This document shows positions 61,259-64,000 of a DNA stretch of 64,000 nucleotides, piece after piece (position 1 is the stretch's first letter; each line of letters opens with the position of its first letter). Source of the stretch: Bacteroidia bacterium (GTDB lineage: Bacteria; Bacteroidota; Bacteroidia; 2-12-FULL-35-15); assembly GCA_020051175.1 (NCBI GenBank), contig JAGVJJ010000024.1:23643-87642 (forward strand). The letters run 5' to 3'. The translations under genes were made by a program, and so were the position numbers. The notes beneath the pieces are model-generated. The model saw only the letters and a list, made by a program, of their open reading frames with translations. It ran no database searches and was not told where the DNA came from.

Positions 61259-63985
61259 ATGAGAAAACGCTATAGCATTTCACCAATCCTTCCGAAACCC
61301 TTACTTCCAAAGGAATCCTTTTGGACAAAGGGAAGAGTCTATAAATTATTAACACTGTTTCTCTGCCTTGTGGGGTATTTCACCCCTCTCCTGTGGAGAG
61401 GGGCAGGGGGAGAGGTCTTTGCCCAGAACAATGTTGGTGTGGGAACAATAAACCCACATCCCAGTGCATTAATGGATTTAACGGCCACTGATAAGGGCTT
61501 TTTAGCACCTCGTATTTCAGATACCAACAACATTTCATCCCCTGCACAGGGTTTATTGATATACCTTACTACAAACAATACTTTTTATTATTTTAATGGA
61601 ACTTACTGGAAAGCTATTGTTGCCGGTATAGGGCTTAATGGCTATACAGGCAGCACCGGAACAATTGGCAGCACTGGTTCAACAGGTGCAACGGGAACAG
61701 TTGGGAGTACAGGCAATACCGGTACAATTGGAAATACTGGAATAAAAGGTAGTACAGGTAATAGCGGTTCAACAGGTACTATAGGTTCAACTGGCAGTAC
61801 CGGTGCTACCGGAGTTGTTGGTTTTACGGGTAGTACAGGTATAACAGGTGGCAATGGTGATACAGGTTCCACAGGTGCTACGGGAACAACAGGAGTTATA
61901 GGTGTTACCGGTTCTACCGGCTTTATTGGTATCACTGGCTCAAGCGGTGATTCAGGAAGCACCGGTTCGACCGGTTCAATCGGAAGTACTGGTTTTACGG
62001 GTGAAACCGGCTCAACCGGTGCTACCGGCAGTACTGGCTCAACCGGTTCTATTGGTACTACCGGCAGTACAGGTTCTGCCGGTAATGAGGGAGAAACAGG
62101 CGCAACCGGGCCAACCGGCAGCATGGGAACAACCGGTGATATAGGCAGTAGTGGTGCTACAGGCATTATTGGCAGTACCGGTTCAACAAGCAATACAGGA
62201 GCAACTGGCTCTACAGGAAGTACAAGTAGCACCGGAGCAACAGGCAGTACAGGAGCAACTGGTGATATTGGCAGCAGCGGGGCAACAGGTATCATTGGCA
62301 GTACTGGCACTACTGGTTCAACCAGTAATACCGGCAGTACCGGCAGTACCGGCAGTACCGGCAGCACCGGTTCAACAAGTAATACAGGAGCAACCGGCTC
62401 TACGGGAGCGACCGGCATTATAGGTTTTACTGGTGCTACCGGAGCTATAGGAACTACCGGTACTACTGGCCCGGTAGGATGTGCCAGTCCAAACTATCTG
62501 ATGAAATCAGACGGTACATCAGCTGTATGTACCGTAGGGCCGGTGTTTGAGGATGCAAGCGGCAATGTGGGCATAGGAACAGCAACTCCTGCGGCAAAAT
62601 TGAATATTGATGGTTCAGCCGGTACTTTATTAAAATTAACATCTTCCGGGTATGGCACTCTTTATATGGGTACTGATAATAATCATCCCTGGGTGGGAAC
62701 ATTAACAAATAATAATCTGAGACTTGTTGCCAACAGCATCACTTATGTAAATCTAAAACCTAATGGTAACGTTGGTATAGGTTCTCTGCCCGATACTTCT
62801 GCTTTGTTAGACGTAACCTCTACGAGCAAGGGTATATTAATTCCCCGTGTAGCATTAACCGGCAGTGCTGATGCAACAACAGTTGTATTGCCTGCAACAA
62901 GTTTGCTGGTATATAACACCGGCAGCGGTGGTCTTACACCAGCCGGTTATTATTACAACTCCGGTACTACTGGTTCTCCTGTGTGGGTACGTTTTGTTAC
63001 CACTACTACCACCAGCCAGCCAATACCAACCGCACAATATCCGACCTTTGATGGCAGCTCTCCTTATCTCTTACTGGGTGCTTTGTGGGTAGGATACGAT
63101 GCAACAGCAGCAGCATGGAAATATAACAAACAAGCATCCGGCAGAGGATTAACCGACCCCGGCAACCCAAATACCTGGACGGTGAATGGTACTACTATTG
63201 GCTATTTTAACGGTAATCTGACTAAACTACCTTCCGGTACACACATTAACAATCGGTATGACCCAGAAACAATGGCTGCTAAATACTCGCAGGATGATAT
63301 TATGGTAAAGACCGGCACTTACTGGACAGACAAATATGAATCACGTATTATTGATGTAAGTGGCCCTACATGGCAGGACAATGACGATAACAGTATTATA
63401 ACCCCAACAGACGGAGATTTAAGAGGAAACGGGCAGGGCATACCCCCTACATGGATGGCGTTTTCGCAAAAGAACAGGGGTAGTACCGGCATGAGCTGGT
63501 TTGTAGCACAGCAGGCGGCTTTAAATTCAGGTAAACGTATGCTGTCTAATGGTGAATGGCAGGGAGCAGCAGCGGGTACAGCGCGTACGGATGCTACCGG
63601 TATGACTGCCAATGGAGAGGATTGGTCAAGTGTTACTGATCAGGATATATCCCGCTTTGGTGTAGTTGGTATGGCAGGGAGTTTATGGGAATGGGTAGAG
63701 GATTGGGGGCAATACGGACGTGATATGGGAATTGGTCAAGGTGCATTTAAAGCCCAGCAAGGCCCTTATAATGGCGATGGAACCTGGAATATAAACGGGG
63801 AATCATACACGAATAACGCTGGTGAAAATGGAGGTGCTGGCGGATGGACAACGGGTCTTCCGGCTGCGTTGTTGCGCGGTGGCAGTTGGGGCAGTGGCAC
63901 GATTGCCGGTGTCTTTGCGTTCGATGCGTACTTTGCGCCCTCGATTTGGGAATGGTACTTTGGGTTTCGCTGTGCCCGCCAGTAG
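61259..63985 (+). CDS. Collagen-like surface protein with FGE/C-type-lectin domain, probable DGR target
   Basis: This 908-residue protein has a signal-peptide-like start ([15 protein letters not shown], then FAQ at about 54-56) interrupted by the repeat-encoded [12 protein letters not shown]. Residues about 57-120 resemble fibre or surface-adhesin repeats ([20 protein letters not shown]). Residues about 125-406 are G-x-y collagen-like triplets ([10 protein letters not shown]). A second NVGIGTATP segment follows. The C-terminal ~290 residues form a formylglycine-generating-enzyme-type fold ([38 protein letters not shown]). That ending is typical of proteins diversified by diversity-generating retroelements. 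Receptor or ligand binding at the cell or particle surface is inferred. Confidence 0.85.
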   Translation: MRKRYSISPILPKPLLPKESFWTKGRVYKLLTLFLCLVGYFTPLLWRGAGGEVFAQNNVGVGTINPHPSALMDLTATDKGFLAPRISDTNNISSPAQGLLIYLTTNNTFYYFNGTYWKAIVAGIGLNGYTGSTGTIGSTGSTGATGTVGSTGNTGTIGNTGIKGSTGNSGSTGTIGSTGSTGATGVVGFTGSTGITGGNGDTGSTGATGTTGVIGVTGSTGFIGITGSSGDSGSTGSTGSIGSTGFTGETGSTGATGSTGSTGSIGTTGSTGSAGNEGETGATGPTGSMGTTGDIGSSGATGIIGSTGSTSNTGATGSTGSTSSTGATGSTGATGDIGSSGATGIIGSTGTTGSTSNTGSTGSTGSTGSTGSTSNTGATGSTGATGIIGFTGATGAIGTTGTTGPVGCASPNYLMKSDGTSAVCTVGPVFEDASGNVGIGTATPAAKLNIDGSAGTLLKLTSSGYGTLYMGTDNNHPWVGTLTNNNLRLVANSITYVNLKPNGNVGIGSLPDTSALLDVTSTSKGILIPRVALTGSADATTVVLPATSLLVYNTGSGGLTPAGYYYNSGTTGSPVWVRFVTTTTTSQPIPTAQYPTFDGSSPYLLLGALWVGYDATAAAWKYNKQASGRGLTDPGNPNTWTVNGTTIGYFNGNLTKLPSGTHINNRYDPETMAAKYSQDDIMVKTGTYWTDKYESRIIDVSGPTWQDNDDNSIITPTDGDLRGNGQGIPPTWMAFSQKNRGSTGMSWFVAQQAALNSGKRMLSNGEWQGAAAGTARTDATGMTANGEDWSSVTDQDISRFGVVGMAGSLWEWVEDWGQYGRDMGIGQGAFKAQQGPYNGDGTWNINGESYTNNAGENGGAGGWTTGLPAALLRGGSWGSGTIAGVFAFDAYFAPSIWEWYFGFRCARQ
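61381..61415. repeat. CCCCTCTCC palindromic repeat inside the surface-protein gene
   Basis: Arms CCCCTCTCC (61383-61391) and GGAGAGGGG (61395-61403), followed by CAGGGGGAGAGG. Translated in frame as [12 protein letters not shown] within the signal peptide. The same family occurs in metG at 37054-37089, where another frame is used. Confidence 0.82.
61631..62475 (+). repeat. Short tandem repeats encoding collagen-like Gly-x-y triplets
   Basis: About 280 codons made of 9-base units such as GGCAGTACCGG and GGTGCTACCGG, giving G-S-T, G-A-T and G-I-I triplets. The pattern is interrupted by STSNTG and STSSTG, where Ser replaces Gly. Such regions form triple helices and change length easily by slippage. 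Confidence 0.9.
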
Positions 63986-64000
63986 TACTTGAAGCCCTTG
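63862..64000 (+). other. Probable DGR variable region (VR) at the 3' end of the surface-protein gene
   Basis: The last ~40 codons are clearly richer in G+C than the rest of the gene and encode [19 protein letters not shown] followed by GFRCARQ. In known diversity-generating retroelements this is where adenine-directed mutations are placed, with the C-rich initiation sequence just before the stop (TGTGCCCGCCAG here). The template repeat and reverse transcriptase would be downstream, outside the window. Confidence 0.72.

Noticed and set aside
61642..62418. A 258-codon minus-strand frame rich in Pro-Val
   Set aside because: It is the complement of the collagen-like repeats and has only repeat-driven composition.
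61902..62423. Plus-strand frames of Leu-Pro-Val repeats
   Set aside because: Out-of-frame readings of the same tandem repeat; no start context.
61631..62475. Possible CRISPR-like array
   Set aside because: Units are 9 bases, contiguous, in frame and coding. There are no spacers and no cas genes.

Overview
The window comes from a member of the Bacteroidota. Supporting signs are a type IX secretion (T9SS) sorting tail on a secreted esterase, promoters of the -33 TTTG / -7 TAnnTTTG type, lipoproteins with short lipoboxes, and gene families typical of the phylum (FAD oxidoreductase, HerA-like NTPase, TerB/ABCG-like transporter, S9 and M20 peptidases, DUF4143 ATPase). I cannot place it below phylum; Sphingobacteriia or Chitinophagia-like is a guess.

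Region 1 (1-43.0 kb) is ordinary chromosome with intact genes: a TetR/thioesterase pair, a small stress-type membrane protein and lipoprotein pair, an alpha/beta hydrolase, a RhlE-type helicase, an L,D-transpeptidase, DNA polymerase I, a HerA-like NTPase, an OmpA protein, homogentisate dioxygenase, TatD, Mfd, a T9SS esterase, AcpS, HrpB, a large ABC transporter, an rRNA-type methyltransferase, phosphofructokinase, LD-carboxypeptidase, an M20 peptidase, MetG and a DPP-IV-like peptidase. Short palindromic repeats are scattered through it; one is inserted in frame in metG. A DUF4143 ATPase gene is bracketed by paired palindromes.

Region 2 (43.2-60.2 kb, perhaps further) is an integrated mobile element. 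Its left end is a tRNA-Arg(CCT) gene cut off after the anticodon stem, followed directly by a tyrosine recombinase. Its lysogeny-type switch is an S24/cI-like repressor divergent from an excisionase-like HTH gene. Between them lies a long leftward operon with no terminase, portal or tail gene that I can recognise. It encodes many single-membrane-span proteins, a transglutaminase-like cysteine enzyme, tandem paralogous beta-rich proteins, an annexin-like/SH3 protein, an EF-hand lytic transglycosylase, and a RadC-LPD1-RadA-like fusion. Two genes have their own terminators and are candidates for the most abundant particle proteins. A [hydrophobic]-x-G-[LFI]-G motif recurs in six of the proteins. 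Three genes read correctly only if a one-base frameshift is allowed, whereas no chromosomal gene in the window shows this. I read the element as an unclassified, possibly tailless and membrane-containing, virus-like element; that is an inference.

Region 3 (60.1-64 kb) holds a complete tRNA-Arg(CCT) with its own promoter, two XRE-type regulators, and a 908-residue surface protein. That protein has about 280 residues of collagen-like repeat and a formylglycine-generating-enzyme/C-type-lectin C-terminus whose last ~40 codons look like the variable region of a diversity-generating retroelement. The template repeat and reverse transcriptase would lie beyond the window.
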